Assembly (NCBI RefSeq): GCF_003432115.1
Contig: NZ_QWDC01000005.1
Coordinates: 62,001-126,000, forward strand
Reading direction: 5' to 3'
From: Mucilaginibacter conchicola
GTDB lineage: Bacteria; Bacteroidota; Bacteroidia; Sphingobacteriales; Sphingobacteriaceae
Length of the DNA stretch: 64,000 bases
Of this stretch, positions 44,274-53,780 are shown piece after piece (position 1 is the first letter of the stretch; the number at the start of each line of letters is the position of its first letter). A program made the position numbers and the translations under genes. The notes under the pieces are model-generated. The model saw nothing but the letters and a program-made list of their open reading frames with translations, was not told the DNA's origin and did no database searches.

Positions 44274-44534
44274 TTAACGAAATTTAAATATAGCGATAAG
44301 CAGCATGCACGCAAAAGTAGCGATCATGATACCGCGCGAAGTTAGGTCGAAATGCTTGCGGGCGCAATAACGTAACATCAGCAAGTTCATGGCGATCGCT
44401 ATCAGGTATGGTATGGCCGGCTTATCCATAATAATGGCATCGTTCTTTAAAAAAATAACGAAGATGAGCCACAGCAGCAGCGGCGGCAAACAACCAAGGA
44501 TTACCCCTATTATGGTATTGTTGCGGTTAAACAT
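44274..44534 (-). CDS. Small membrane protein between surE and lpxB
   Basis: 86 residues with three hydrophobic segments (IIGVILGCLPPLLLWLIFVIF, IPYLIAIAMNLLMLRY, IMIATFACMLLIAIF). Its start overlaps the surE stop by 8 bases, and its stop is 2 bases before lpxB, so it is co-translated with both. Sphingobacteriaceae often carry a small stationary-phase or lipid-associated membrane protein here, but I know no function. Confidence 0.7.
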   Translation of the reverse strand: MFNRNNTIIGVILGCLPPLLLWLIFVIFLKNDAIIMDKPAIPYLIAIAMNLLMLRYCARKHFDLTSRGIMIATFACMLLIAIFKFR

Positions 44535-45306
44535 TAAATTTCCAGCTATTTAAAACAGGGATGGCGTGGTGGGCCGTCATATCAAACTGCACCGGCACTA
44601 CCGATGCGTAATTATGGTCTAAAGCCCAAACGTCGGTATCTTCGCCGTTATCATTATTTTGGAACACGCCGGTTAACCAGTAATAAGGCCTGCCGTGCGG
44701 GTCAAGGCGTTCGTCAAATTCCTCGGCCCATTTGGCGTTGGCCTGGCGGCAAACTTTTATACCTTTTATATTATTGCCTTGCGGGAAATTCACGTTAAGC
44801 ACGGTACCTATAGGCAACCCATGCTCCAGCACCTGCGAGGCTATTTCTTTTACAAATTTGATGCATGGCTCAAAATCGGCCTGCATGGTGTAATCATCTA
44901 ATGAAAAACCGATAGACGGGATACTCTCGATAGCGCCCTCAACCGCTGCCGACATGGTACCAGAGTATAACACGTTGATAGAATTATTCAGTCCGTGGTT
45001 GATGCCTGATACACACAGATCTGGCTTTTGACCCTTGAATACCGAATTCACGGCAAGCTTCACACAATCAACCGGGGTACCGCTGCATTTATAGGTTTCG
45101 ATACCATCGTAAAGTTCTATCTTATCAAAACGCAAAGGCTTACCAATGGTTATAGCATGCCCCATGCCCGATTGCGGACTATCAGGCGCTACCACCACAA
45201 CGCGGCCAAGATCTTTCATGGCGTGCATCAGGGCTTTTATGCCCGGTGCGGTTATGCCATCATCGTTTACTACCAGTATGTTAGGTTGCTTGTTTTTCAT
45301 CGCCAC
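44527..45306 (-). CDS. surE: 5'/3'-nucleotidase SurE
   Basis: 259 residues. Removes phosphate from nucleoside monophosphates, with a role in stationary-phase survival. Metal and catalytic blocks are clear: ILVVNDDGITAPGIKALM, SGMGHAITIGKPLR, SGTPVDCVKLAV and SGINHGLNNSINVLYSGTMS. Normal length for the family. First gene of the surE-membrane protein-lpxB operon. Confidence 0.96.
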   Translation of the reverse strand: MAMKNKQPNILVVNDDGITAPGIKALMHAMKDLGRVVVVAPDSPQSGMGHAITIGKPLRFDKIELYDGIETYKCSGTPVDCVKLAVNSVFKGQKPDLCVSGINHGLNNSINVLYSGTMSAAVEGAIESIPSIGFSLDDYTMQADFEPCIKFVKEIASQVLEHGLPIGTVLNVNFPQGNNIKGIKVCRQANAKWAEEFDERLDPHGRPYYWLTGVFQNNDNGEDTDVWALDHNYASVVPVQFDMTAHHAIPVLNSWKFNV

Positions 45307-45345
45307 AAAAATAGCGATTATAAGGGCTACGCGCCGATGCTAATT

Positions 45346-46491
45346 TTAAATAATACGCTTAACACCAGGGATGCGCGCTACCAAACTACCCAGCAAAAAG
45401 CTAAGCAGCACACCCAGCGGCGCAACAACCAAAACTTTAAAACCGGGATCAACCTTCCAGTTAATGAACAGCATGGATAGCGCTATCAGAACCAGCGGGT
45501 GCAGGATATACACCGCAAAAGCTGAGCGCGACAGGCCTGCCATAAATTTAGATTGGGTGTTCCACCTGTATTTACCAATGCAGATGAGTGCCGTAATGAT
45601 GGCAACACCCGTAAATTGTTCCCAAAAGGCGTACATGGCGGCCTCATCGTGCAAGCCACCGCTAAACCATTCTATCGGGCTAACAAATATTACTTTTAGT
45701 GCATAAATAGCCGGGAAGATGATCACCACCATCACTACCGCCAGCCAAGCCATAAAAACGCCTTTTTTATATTCGGCCTGTGGCAGCCAGTTGTTGTTGG
45801 CGGCAACAATACCGATGATGAACAGCGCTATATATTGCGGAAAATGTCCCAACTGGAAACCAAAAGGCTGCAGCGTCCACCCCACCGGGAAAATAATGCG
45901 CACAAGAAACGTAACGCCCGAAAGCGCAGTGGTAAACAACAATATCGCCTTTATAGATGGAATCCTGAAGATGACCGGGTTATTGCCGGTAGCTTTTTTC
46001 ACCAACACATAGATAATATTAAACAACAGCAAGGCCCATACAAACCAAAGCACCCCAAACTGGATCCAGCCATCGTACCCACTCAAAAATTGCATAAAGG
46101 TGATTTGGTGCTTGCCGGCATACCTATATACCAGAAAGTTCATTACTGGTGATAAAACAAACGAATAAAACACAAGCGGGATACCGAAGCGCAACAACCT
46201 ATCACCCAGAAAACGCAGCGCCCCTTTTTTATGGTAAGATACCGGCACAAACAAAGCCGACAGAAAAAAGAAACATCCCATAAAAAACGACTGGTTAACG
46301 GCCACAAACAAGGTCATGGGAACCGCCGCGGCTGCGTTGGCAGTTTTCTCGGAGTAATACCAGCCCCCCGGTGCGCCATAGGTAACAAAAGCATGGTGCA
46401 TTACCACCAGGGCAGTAAGCACCACCTTAATATTATCTATGTAAACTATTTTAGGTTTGGAGTGATGTTCACCGGCTTGTGTTTGCGACAT
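45346..46491 (-). CDS. Acyltransferase family 3 membrane protein
   Basis: 381 residues with ten or so transmembrane segments. The acyltransferase-3 signature appears at the start (KPKIVYIDNIKVVLTALVVM with HHAF) and in FFFLSALFVPVSY. Such proteins move acyl (often acetyl) groups onto surface sugars or peptidoglycan. It lies 39 bases upstream of surE on the same strand (counted from its stop) but is probably a separate unit. Confidence 0.86.
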   Translation of the reverse strand: MSQTQAGEHHSKPKIVYIDNIKVVLTALVVMHHAFVTYGAPGGWYYSEKTANAAAAVPMTLFVAVNQSFFMGCFFFLSALFVPVSYHKKGALRFLGDRLLRFGIPLVFYSFVLSPVMNFLVYRYAGKHQITFMQFLSGYDGWIQFGVLWFVWALLLFNIIYVLVKKATGNNPVIFRIPSIKAILLFTTALSGVTFLVRIIFPVGWTLQPFGFQLGHFPQYIALFIIGIVAANNNWLPQAEYKKGVFMAWLAVVMVVIIFPAIYALKVIFVSPIEWFSGGLHDEAAMYAFWEQFTGVAIITALICIGKYRWNTQSKFMAGLSRSAFAVYILHPLVLIALSMLFINWKVDPGFKVLVVAPLGVLLSFLLGSLVARIPGVKRII

Positions 46492-46610
46492 ATCAAAGCG
46501 AAGATAACGAAATTATGGTATCTTAAAATTGATCTGATTTACCCATACTTCATAGTGGTCAAAATTGCTTTTAAATCACTGATAATGTAGTATTTAACCA
46601 ATCATAAAAA

Positions 46611-46635
46611 CAAAGGGCGCTATAAGCGCCCTTTG
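46611..46635. terminator. Terminator downstream of the alpha/beta hydrolase
   Basis: 10-bp stem CAAAGGGCGC/GCGCCCTTTG with loop TATAA, A-rich before and T-rich after. On the minus strand it ends the hydrolase transcript at 46656. Confidence 0.88.
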
Positions 46636-46655
46636 TTTTTATTTTCACAATAATA

Positions 46656-47474
46656 TCAGGATTGTATAAATTCTAAAATATCGGCATTAATGGTATCAGC
46701 TTCAGTGGTAGGCATCCCATGCGGAAAACCTGGATAGGTAATCAACTTGCCATTCTTTAATAGTTTAATGGCTTTTTTTGCTGAGTTATCGATAGGCACT
46801 ATCTGATCATCCTCGCCATGTAATACCAGTACCGGTATGTCAACGCTTTTCAGATCTTCAGTAAAATCGGTTTCAGAGAAAGCCTTTATACCATCATGAT
46901 GAGCAAGTACGCTACCCATCATACCTTGTCTCCACCAATTTTTACGGATACCTTCAGAAGCCTTTGCCCCCTCACGGTTATAGCCGTAAAACGGAATGGT
47001 AAAATCCTCAAAATATTGTGGCCTGTTGTAAGCTGTACCCTGGCGTATCTCATCGAAAACAGACAAAGGCACACCATCCGGATTAGCTTCAGTTTGAAGC
47101 ATCAAAGGGGTAACTGCGCTGATCAATACCGCTTTGCTTACGATGCCTTTACCGTATTTGGCTACATACTTGATCACTTCGCCCCCGCCTGTTGAGTGGC
47201 CCACATGTATGGCATCTTTCAGTTCAAGATAATCATAAAGTTCGGCAGCGTCATTTACGTATGTTTCCATATCGTTGCCGGTTGCTGTTTGTGTAGAACG
47301 GCCATGGCCCCTACGGTCATGGGCTATTACCCTGTAGCCATGCTGAGAGAAAAACATCATTTGTGCGTCCCAGTCATCGCTTGACAATGGCCAGCCATGG
47401 TGAAAAACAATTGGTTGCCCTTTACCCCAGTCTTTGTAATAAATTTCGGTGCCGTCTTTAGTTGTAAATTTCAT
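46656..47474 (-). CDS. Haloperoxidase/arylesterase-type alpha/beta hydrolase
   Basis: 272 residues without signal peptide. It begins MKFTTKDGTEIYYKDWGKGQ, typical of cofactor-free chloroperoxidase/arylesterase proteins. Catalytic blocks: HHGWPLSSDDW oxyanion, Ser in HVGHSTGGGEV, Asp in LHGEDDQIVP and His in GFPHGMP. These are esterases with promiscuous perhydrolase activity and are often stress-linked. A CsbD gene lies upstream on the same strand, separated by its own terminator. Confidence 0.9.
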   Translation of the reverse strand: MKFTTKDGTEIYYKDWGKGQPIVFHHGWPLSSDDWDAQMMFFSQHGYRVIAHDRRGHGRSTQTATGNDMETYVNDAAELYDYLELKDAIHVGHSTGGGEVIKYVAKYGKGIVSKAVLISAVTPLMLQTEANPDGVPLSVFDEIRQGTAYNRPQYFEDFTIPFYGYNREGAKASEGIRKNWWRQGMMGSVLAHHDGIKAFSETDFTEDLKSVDIPVLVLHGEDDQIVPIDNSAKKAIKLLKNGKLITYPGFPHGMPTTEADTINADILEFIQS

Positions 47475-47597
47475 AGTTTTTGTAGTGAGTTAAAATGACT
47501 AATTGTAGTTATAGAGAGATTGCAAAGGCGCAAACACTCTAAAGCAAAGGTTTAACAGCCTCAACCATTCCCCAAAGCTCTAATTTAGTCAAAAAAA

Positions 47598-47617
47598 TAA
47601 AGGCCTTACGGCCTTTA
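47598..47617 (-). terminator. Terminator of the CsbD gene
   Basis: Stem TAAAGGCC/GGCCTTTA with a 4-base loop. On the minus strand it is followed by a run of seven T. Confidence 0.85.
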
Positions 47618-47627
47618 CATTATTAAA

Positions 47628-47813
47628 TTATAAACTTTTCAGCCAGTCGATAAGGCCTTCGCGGGTTTTGCCGGTTTTCTGTTGTAAACGGCCAAGCGTT
47701 TCATCATCCTTACCTTCTTCCCATGCCAGATCATCATCTGTAAGATCGCCGTAGGCTTGTTTTATTTTACCCTTCAACTCGTTCCAGCCGCCTTTTAATT
47801 CTAATTTGTCCAT
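47628..47813 (-). CDS. CsbD-family stress protein
   Basis: 61 residues: MDKLELKGGWNELKGKIKQA followed by YGDLTDDDLAWEEGKDDE. This is the complete CsbD fold, a small helical protein induced by general stress in many bacteria. Molecular function is unknown. It forms its own transcription unit, with terminator at 47598. Confidence 0.93.
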   Translation of the reverse strand: MDKLELKGGWNELKGKIKQAYGDLTDDDLAWEEGKDDETLGRLQQKTGKTREGLIDWLKSL

Positions 47814-47871
47814 GATTGTTTCTCCTCAATTTAGATGTATAAGAGGAACAAGCGGACAGCCTTTTAGTTTA

Positions 47872-48345
47872 TTATTTCCTTGGAAAGCTTTTTAGAACTT
47901 TAACCGCAAGATCGTTTCCCGGCCATATTTCTATCGTGCATTTATCGTTGCTTTCCGCCTCATCAGAATCATAGCCGACCATGTTCGAAAAAGATACTTT
48001 AACCCTGTACTGTCCCGGTGTTAAGGGTATCTCCAATTGCTTAAAGCTACCCGGACAATCTAATATCTGCAGAACACCGGATGCTATATTCAACGGCCCC
48101 TCAACTACATGATCATATATTTCAGATTCACCTTCTTGATTTCCAGCGGCTAAAACAAATAATTCTCCTCTTACATGGCCATAACTTTCCGGAAATACTA
48201 CAAGGAAATTTTCGAATGCACCTAACCGATCATCATAAGCTTTTTCCGTCCAGATGATTCCGTTTGACAGGGCAGCGTTTCCATTGTCACTACTCAAATA
48301 AAATTGATTGTATTGCGTAGTAAAATCCAGTCGTATAGCTTCCAT
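47872..48345 (-). CDS. Hypothetical 157-residue protein
   Basis: 157 residues, beta-rich and acidic, without signal peptide. Segments such as EAIRLDFTTQYNQFYLSSD, LENFLVVFPESYGHVRG-like strands and LTPGQYRVKVSFSNMVGYD suggest a jelly-roll or C2-like sandwich. The phrase TPGQYRVKVSF followed by a charged tail resembles immunity-like or competence-nuclease-inhibitor-like proteins, but I cannot assign it. It starts 6 bases after the acs stop on the same strand, so it may be read through with acs. Confidence 0.5.
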   Translation of the reverse strand: MEAIRLDFTTQYNQFYLSSDNGNAALSNGIIWTEKAYDDRLGAFENFLVVFPESYGHVRGELFVLAAGNQEGESEIYDHVVEGPLNIASGVLQILDCPGSFKQLEIPLTPGQYRVKVSFSNMVGYDSDEAESNDKCTIEIWPGNDLAVKVLKSFPRK

Positions 48346-48351
48346 TATTAC

Positions 48352-50253
48352 TTACAACGCTCCCGCTTTTATCTCATCCACAACAGCCGGATCAAGCAAA
48401 GTTGAGGTATCACCCAGGTTAGAGGTGTCGCCTTCAGCTATCTTTCTCAGGATACGGCGCATGATCTTACCCGAGCGTGTTTTTGGCAGGCCACTTACAA
48501 ACTGGATCTTATCCGGCTTAGCAATTGGGCCGATAATGCGCGATACGGTCATGATGATATCCTTGCGGGTTATCTCTTCGTCGCCGTGTTTGCCGGGGCT
48601 TACCACAAAGGCATATACACCCTGGCCTTTAATATCGTGCGGGTAACCTACCACCGCACTTTCTACCACGGTGCTGTGCATGTTTATGGCGTTCTCTACC
48701 TCGGCAGTACCAATACGGTGGCCAGATACGTTCAGCACGTCATCTACACGGCCGGTTATGCGGTAGTAACCATCATCATCGCGCAAACAGCCGTCGCCGG
48801 TGAAGTAAAGGTTCTCGTAAGTTGCAAAATAAGTTTGGCGACAACGCTCGTGGTCGCCGTAGGTGGTGCGCAGCATGCCCGGCCACGGGAATTTGATACA
48901 AAGGTTACCGCTTACGCCGTTGCCCTCAATCTCTTTACCGTTCTCATCAACCAAAACAGGCTGTACACCTGGTAATGGCAATGTAGCGTAACCCGGCTTG
49001 GTTGGGGTAACACCGGCAATAGGCGATATCATGAAACCACCGGTTTCGGTTTGCCACCAGGTATCTACAATAGGGCAATTGCCATGGCCTATCTTTTCAT
49101 CAAACCAGTGCCATGCTTCCTCGTTAATAGGTTCCCCTACCGAACCTAATTTAGTTAGCGAGCTAAGGTCTTTACCTGCAACTACATCATCGCCAAAGCT
49201 CATTAACGAGCGGATGGCCGTAGGCGCGGTATATAATATGTTTACTTTGTATTTCTCTACAATATCCCAGAAACGGCCGGCATTTGGCCAGGTAGGGATC
49301 CCCTCAAACATCAGCGTGGTAGCACCCTGGCTAAGCGGACCATATACAATATAAGAGTGGCCGGTTATCCAGCCGATATCAGCCGTACAGAAATATACCT
49401 CCCCCGGTTTGTACTGGAATGCGTTGCTGAAAGTATAGCCCGTGTAAACCATATAACCACCGCAGGTATGCACCACACCCTTAGGTTTACCGGTTGAACC
49501 CGATGTGTATAGAATGAACAGCATGTCCTCGGCATCCATCTCTTCAACAGGGCACTCGGGGTTGCCTTGTGTCTCTACTTTCTTCACTTCATCTTCCCAC
49601 CATACATCGCGGCCTTTTATCATCGATACCGGGGTATGGCTGCGGGTAAGCACAATAACACGCTTAACCGACGGGCATTGTACCAGCGCATCATCTATGG
49701 TTGATTTCAGCGGAACTTCCTTAGTACCGCGGTAACTGCCATCAGCAGTTACAATAATGTTGCAATCGGCATCCTTTATACGATCGGCAATGGATTGTGC
49801 CGAGAAACCACCAAACACCACCGAGTGGATGGCACCTATGCGTGCACAAGCCAAAACGGCGATAGCCAGCTCGGGCACCATGGGCATATATATACATATA
49901 CGGTCGCCGCGTTTTGCGCCATTGTTTTTTAGTACGTTGGCAAACTGGCAAACCTTATCATGCAGCTGGCGGTAGGTTAATACGCGGTGATCTTCGGTCG
50001 GGTCATTGGGTTCCCAGATAATGGCAGGTACGTCGCCGTTCTTTTCCAGGTGGCGGTCAAGGCAGTTCTCGGTAATATTGAGTTTGGCACCTTTAAACCA
50101 TTCTACTTTTGGCTCTTTAAAGTTCCACTCCAATACCTTATCCCACTTTTTGCGCCACTGAAAATTGTTGGCTATGTCTTCCCAAAACTGCTCAGGCTGC
50201 TCCACGCTTTTGCGCCAGGCCTGCTGGTATTCCCTAAATGATTTGACTTGCAT
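48352..50253 (-). CDS. acs: Acetyl-CoA synthetase
   Basis: 633 residues from the ATG at 50253 (MQVKSFREYQQAWRKSVEQP), the usual start of Bacteroidetes Acs; a Met 14 codons upstream gives an unusual extension. It activates acetate with ATP and CoA. Motifs: YTSGSTGKPKGVVHTCGGYM, DTWWQTETGG, YFTGDGCLRDDDGYYRITGR and the acetylated-Lys motif PKTRSGKIMRRILR. Normal family length. Confidence 0.96.
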   Translation of the reverse strand: MQVKSFREYQQAWRKSVEQPEQFWEDIANNFQWRKKWDKVLEWNFKEPKVEWFKGAKLNITENCLDRHLEKNGDVPAIIWEPNDPTEDHRVLTYRQLHDKVCQFANVLKNNGAKRGDRICIYMPMVPELAIAVLACARIGAIHSVVFGGFSAQSIADRIKDADCNIIVTADGSYRGTKEVPLKSTIDDALVQCPSVKRVIVLTRSHTPVSMIKGRDVWWEDEVKKVETQGNPECPVEEMDAEDMLFILYTSGSTGKPKGVVHTCGGYMVYTGYTFSNAFQYKPGEVYFCTADIGWITGHSYIVYGPLSQGATTLMFEGIPTWPNAGRFWDIVEKYKVNILYTAPTAIRSLMSFGDDVVAGKDLSSLTKLGSVGEPINEEAWHWFDEKIGHGNCPIVDTWWQTETGGFMISPIAGVTPTKPGYATLPLPGVQPVLVDENGKEIEGNGVSGNLCIKFPWPGMLRTTYGDHERCRQTYFATYENLYFTGDGCLRDDDGYYRITGRVDDVLNVSGHRIGTAEVENAINMHSTVVESAVVGYPHDIKGQGVYAFVVSPGKHGDEEITRKDIIMTVSRIIGPIAKPDKIQFVSGLPKTRSGKIMRRILRKIAEGDTSNLGDTSTLLDPAVVDEIKAGAL

Positions 50254-50548
50254 AATACGGTTATAATGGTGGCGTAAATTAGTTATTTTTAGCAAAATAG
50301 CTATGCGATATCAAAATCTTTTTAAAATATTTTAAAAAGATTAATAAACACCATTTACAAGTTTGCTAAAATGATTTACTGAAGCTAATATGCAGATTTT
50401 TTGTTTACAAACGCAAATTGCATCATTATAAACAGAAGTATTTGAACAAGATTTTTGTTTTGGATGGAGTTGTTTTATGGTGCAGAAACTTAAAGCAAAC
50501 GTTTGCGCCATTTTCAGGAAATGGTATATTAGAGTATAAAATATACAA

Positions 50549-51244
50549 ATGTACCTCACCTTATTTCAAAGCAAGATCGGCATTGTCATTCTTTTGTTTA
50601 CCATTTTGCTATTGTCGTGCTCAAAAAAGACAGAAAATCCAACCATAACCTTCCTGTATGGTTATGGAGAGGTTGAAAAGTTAAATGGCAAGGTGAAAGT
50701 ACTGATTGACAATCGATGGAGTTACAGTAAAAACCTACCATACCATACTTATAAGTTCAACAATAACGGTGATGTTACCCAAATAGAAGATGCATTTAAA
50801 GGCAACATACATATTGCAAGGTTCTCAAATTCCTATGATAATGATGGTAAAAAAACAGAATCAGTGAGTATTTATACAGACGAGGGAAAACCCGTGAAAG
50901 AGATTTATAAATACGATGCAAATGGCGACATAATCCAATTTATAGGAAATGCCGAAAAAGCAGTTCGGGATACCAACCGTTTTAAGTTTGATAAGAACCA
51001 CAACGTGATAGAACACATCTGGCGCTATAAAAACAAATCACTATGGATAGCAAAATATAAATATGCCTATAATGCAAAGGGTATTTGTACGGTTTCTTAT
51101 CAGTACTTTTTCACGTGGCACGACTCCTTTAAAAAAGCAACTATAGATACCACGAGATTTATCGCATTTGATAAGAAAAACAATTGGACTGTAGCAATAA
51201 GGGATGGCGATACGATGAGAAGGAAAATCACTTATTATGAGTAA
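50549..51244 (+). CDS. Lipoprotein of unknown function, paralogue 1
   Basis: 231 residues. Lipobox in LLFTILLLSCSKK (Cys24). The mature part has YD/YK-x-N-G/D repeats (KFNNNGDVTQIEDAF, KYDANGDIIQFIGN, KFDKNHNVIEHIWR) like RHS/YD-type beta repeats. The end MRRKITYYE is nearly the same as the end of the gene at 52152. It is the first gene of a three-gene same-strand block with an alpha/beta hydrolase between the two paralogues. Surface or periplasmic location is expected. Confidence 0.65.
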   Translation: MYLTLFQSKIGIVILLFTILLLSCSKKTENPTITFLYGYGEVEKLNGKVKVLIDNRWSYSKNLPYHTYKFNNNGDVTQIEDAFKGNIHIARFSNSYDNDGKKTESVSIYTDEGKPVKEIYKYDANGDIIQFIGNAEKAVRDTNRFKFDKNHNVIEHIWRYKNKSLWIAKYKYAYNAKGICTVSYQYFFTWHDSFKKATIDTTRFIAFDKKNNWTVAIRDGDTMRRKITYYE

Positions 51245-51309
51245 CTTTTTTTTGTAAAATACAGATTATAAGGGTGTAACCTGTTTATATAAAGTGCGTC
51301 TCAACTGGT

Positions 51310-52125
51310 ATGAAACCAAAAACCATCATACTCTGCATACTAACTTTATTTTGCGCCGGCAACCTTAAAGCGCAAACCAGGGTGTTAGATACCCTGATAA
51401 ACGTTGGCACGTACAACCTGCACTTTCATATCATTAAAGGCAAGGGTTTGCCCATCCTGTTTGAATCGGGCGGTGGCGATGGCGGCGCTGTTTGGGATTC
51501 GATAACTACCCTGCTGCATAAAAGGCTGGGGGCTACCCTGATCACGTATGACCGCCCCGGCTTTGGTAAAAGCGGACTGGACACCAATAAAGTTGGTGTT
51601 GTAAATGATATAGAAGGGCTTGAGGTTGGATTGACGAAGTTAGGTTTTGATAAGAAGCTCTTCATGGTAGCGCATTCGCTTGGCGGGAGTTATACGATGG
51701 TATTTTCGGCAAGGCATCCCGGCTTAATAAAAGGAGCCGTTTTTATAGATACCAGTACACCTTGTTATGTAACACCCAAAAAATCTGAAGAGGTTTTGGC
51801 CTCATACGCCACAAAAATGGACTCCTTTAAAAGAGAACTACCGGGCGTGTACTACTTACTTAAAAGTTACGCAGAAACGGGCTTAAGAGCCGCCGAAGCT
51901 GCGCCAAAAGCAAAAATGCCGATAACGGTTATCGGATCAGATGTACCGCCATTTAAAAGTTCGGATAACCTGGCCTGGAAAAATTGCTTAAGACTGTTTG
52001 CCAACGAACGCCCTAACCGGAAATACATTCTGGCGAAAAACACCCATCATTACGTTTTTTTTGATGACCCGTTGCTGGTTGCACGCGAGATTGTTATCTT
52101 GTACAATAAAGTGCGTTATAAATAA
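51310..52125 (+). CDS. Exported alpha/beta hydrolase
   Basis: 271 residues with a signal peptide (MKPKTIILCILTLFCAGNLK). Typical fold: oxyanion LFESGGGDGGAVWDS, nucleophile Ser in MVAHSLGGSYTMVFS, Asp in TVIGSDVPPF and His in NTHHYVFFD. It may be a periplasmic esterase or peptidase. It sits between two paralogous lipoprotein genes on the same strand (65- and 26-base gaps), so these could be a functional unit. Confidence 0.85.
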   Translation: MKPKTIILCILTLFCAGNLKAQTRVLDTLINVGTYNLHFHIIKGKGLPILFESGGGDGGAVWDSITTLLHKRLGATLITYDRPGFGKSGLDTNKVGVVNDIEGLEVGLTKLGFDKKLFMVAHSLGGSYTMVFSARHPGLIKGAVFIDTSTPCYVTPKKSEEVLASYATKMDSFKRELPGVYYLLKSYAETGLRAAEAAPKAKMPITVIGSDVPPFKSSDNLAWKNCLRLFANERPNRKYILAKNTHHYVFFDDPLLVAREIVILYNKVRYK

Positions 52126-52151
52126 ACCGCGCGCCGCTTTGTAACCTTATC

Positions 52152-52940
52152 ATGCAAAAAACAAACCTAAAAACCTTATTAAGTCTGGCGGTGGTGATTA
52201 TTGTGTTGGGGGCATGTAAACCTGCTGAAAAAAAAGTAACCGAAGTGTTCAGTATGGACGACGTAGTGCCAATGAAACTAAAAGGTAACGTGAAGGAAAT
52301 AAGCTTTTATGAGTCACCTGTTAATCCCTTAACCTACTCGTTTGATGAAAGCGGAAAAATGAAATCCATAATCTCAAAAAATGAGGATTCATCCGTTATA
52401 GAAAAAGACGGATCAAAAGACTCCTCTTCTACCCAAACCACCGCAAAAGCGGTATTTGTTTACCATTATGATAAAAATCACAGACTGGCCTATATTGATG
52501 AGCTGACGTCAGGCATCTTTATTACCTCGTGGCCGGAGCAAAAGAAAGAACCCTTTAAAGACACTACAAGACTTTATTTTAATTCGGTTGGGCAACTTAT
52601 AAGGTCATCTACAAGTCCGGACAATGAGATAGGGCCGGAAACGACTTATGATTATGATAAACAAGGCAGGGTAATAAAAATGAGAAGTTACACCCGTGCT
52701 GTAAAAACCGAACCTGATAGATACTTTTTAAAGTATAACGAGCACGGCCGATTAATCGAATATATCGTTAATGATAGTGACGACGATAGGTATGCATTGT
52801 GGAAATTTAACTTAAAATACACAAAATACGACAGGCACGGTAACTGGATAGAAAAGATGACGCGTAAAGAAACTTTTAAACCATTAACGCCAGATACCAT
52901 TAATTACCTTACTACCCGCAAAATCACTTATTACGAATAA
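52152..52940 (+). CDS. Lipoprotein of unknown function, paralogue 2
   Basis: 262 residues. Lipobox in LAVVIIVLGACKPA. The mature part has the same YD-type repeats as paralogue 1 (YDKNHRLAYIDELTSG, YDKQGRVIKMRSYT, KYNEHGRLIEYIV, KYDRHGNWIEKMT) and ends TTRKITYYE. Repeats of this form resemble those of surface RHS/YD proteins, but the chain is far too short for a toxin. It follows the hydrolase after 26 bases. Confidence 0.65.
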   Translation: MQKTNLKTLLSLAVVIIVLGACKPAEKKVTEVFSMDDVVPMKLKGNVKEISFYESPVNPLTYSFDESGKMKSIISKNEDSSVIEKDGSKDSSSTQTTAKAVFVYHYDKNHRLAYIDELTSGIFITSWPEQKKEPFKDTTRLYFNSVGQLIRSSTSPDNEIGPETTYDYDKQGRVIKMRSYTRAVKTEPDRYFLKYNEHGRLIEYIVNDSDDDRYALWKFNLKYTKYDRHGNWIEKMTRKETFKPLTPDTINYLTTRKITYYE

Positions 52941-52994
52941 TAACTTTTTTGAAAATATTTTGTCTCCGCTATTGCCTTTTTCACTTAAAAGCCT

Positions 52995-53002
52995 GATATT
53001 TG
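52995..53002 (+). promoter_or_regulatory. -7-like box of the ribosomal cluster
   Basis: GATATTTG differs from TAnnTTTG in the first position only. A TTG lies 20 bases upstream (52972-52974), the right spacing. It is 42 bases before rpmB. Confidence 0.45.
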
Positions 53003-53043
53003 CACACTCTTTTTAGAAGAAGGGTAAATAAAAAATATTTGTC

Positions 53044-53277
53044 ATGTCAAGAATTTGTGATTTAACAGGAAAAGGTTACATGAATGGCCACAACGTTTCT
53101 AACTCAAACGTTAAAACCAAACGTAAGTTCTATCCTAACTTAAAACTTAAGAAGTTTTATATACCTGAAGAAGATAAATGGATCACTTTAAAAGTATCTA
53201 CTTCTGCTATTAAAACAATCAGCAAAAACGGTATAACCGCTTGTATCAACAAGTTTGTAAAAAAAGGTTCAATATAA
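53044..53277 (+). CDS. rpmB: 50S ribosomal protein L28
   Basis: 77 residues starting MSRICDLTGKGYMNGHNVSN, a clear L28 start with the conserved Asn/Val-Lys-Thr-Lys-Arg block (VKTKRKFYPNL). It is a structural protein of the large subunit. It leads the L28-L33-DUF4295 cluster that is typical of Bacteroidetes. Confidence 0.96.
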   Translation: MSRICDLTGKGYMNGHNVSNSNVKTKRKFYPNLKLKKFYIPEEDKWITLKVSTSAIKTISKNGITACINKFVKKGSI

Positions 53278-53346
53278 TTGCAGCCAGCGATTGGGAGAGC
53301 AGTGATGTTCACCCCGAGACCTGTAGCAGATTAAAAATACATCAAG

Positions 53347-53529
53347 ATGGCTAAGAAAGGTAACAGAGTTCAGGTAATTTTAGAGTGCACAGAGCACAAA
53401 ACAAGCGGCATGCCGGGCATGTCTCGCTACATTACCACCAAGAACAAAAAGAATACAACTGAGCGTTTAGAGTTGAAAAAATTCAACCCTGTATTGCGTA
53501 AAGTAACAGTTCACAAAGAGATTAAATAA
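53347..53529 (+). CDS. rpmG: 50S ribosomal protein L33
   Basis: 60 residues: MAKKGNRVQVILECTEHKTS then SRYITTKNKKNTTERLELKK. Only one Cys is present, so it is the zinc-free form of L33. Second gene of the ribosomal cluster, 69 bases after rpmB. Confidence 0.96.
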   Translation: MAKKGNRVQVILECTEHKTSGMPGMSRYITTKNKKNTTERLELKKFNPVLRKVTVHKEIK

Positions 53530-53602
53530 TTTAGTTGGTGTTGGCCCGTTATAGCAGTGATTGCTGTAGCAGACAAAAACATCAGCATAAAAAAATAATA
53601 AC

Positions 53603-53761
53603 ATGGCAAAGAAAGTAGTTGCAACCCTGAAAACAGGTAAAGGAAAAGAATTTTCAAAAGTTATTACAATGGTTAAGTCGCCACGTACTGGTGCTTACTC
53701 ATTCAAAGAGCAGATCGTTCCAAACGATAACATTAAAGATGCTATTGCAGGTAAACTGTAA
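53603..53761 (+). CDS. DUF4295-family small protein
   Basis: 52 residues: MAKKVVATLKTGKGKEFSKV, then ITMVKSPRTGAYSFKEQIVP and a short end. This family always follows rpmG in Bacteroidetes and is probably ribosome-associated. It is third in the operon and ends before the terminator at 53781. Confidence 0.9.
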   Translation: MAKKVVATLKTGKGKEFSKVITMVKSPRTGAYSFKEQIVPNDNIKDAIAGKL

Positions 53762-53780
53762 TCACTTTTGATAAAGATAT

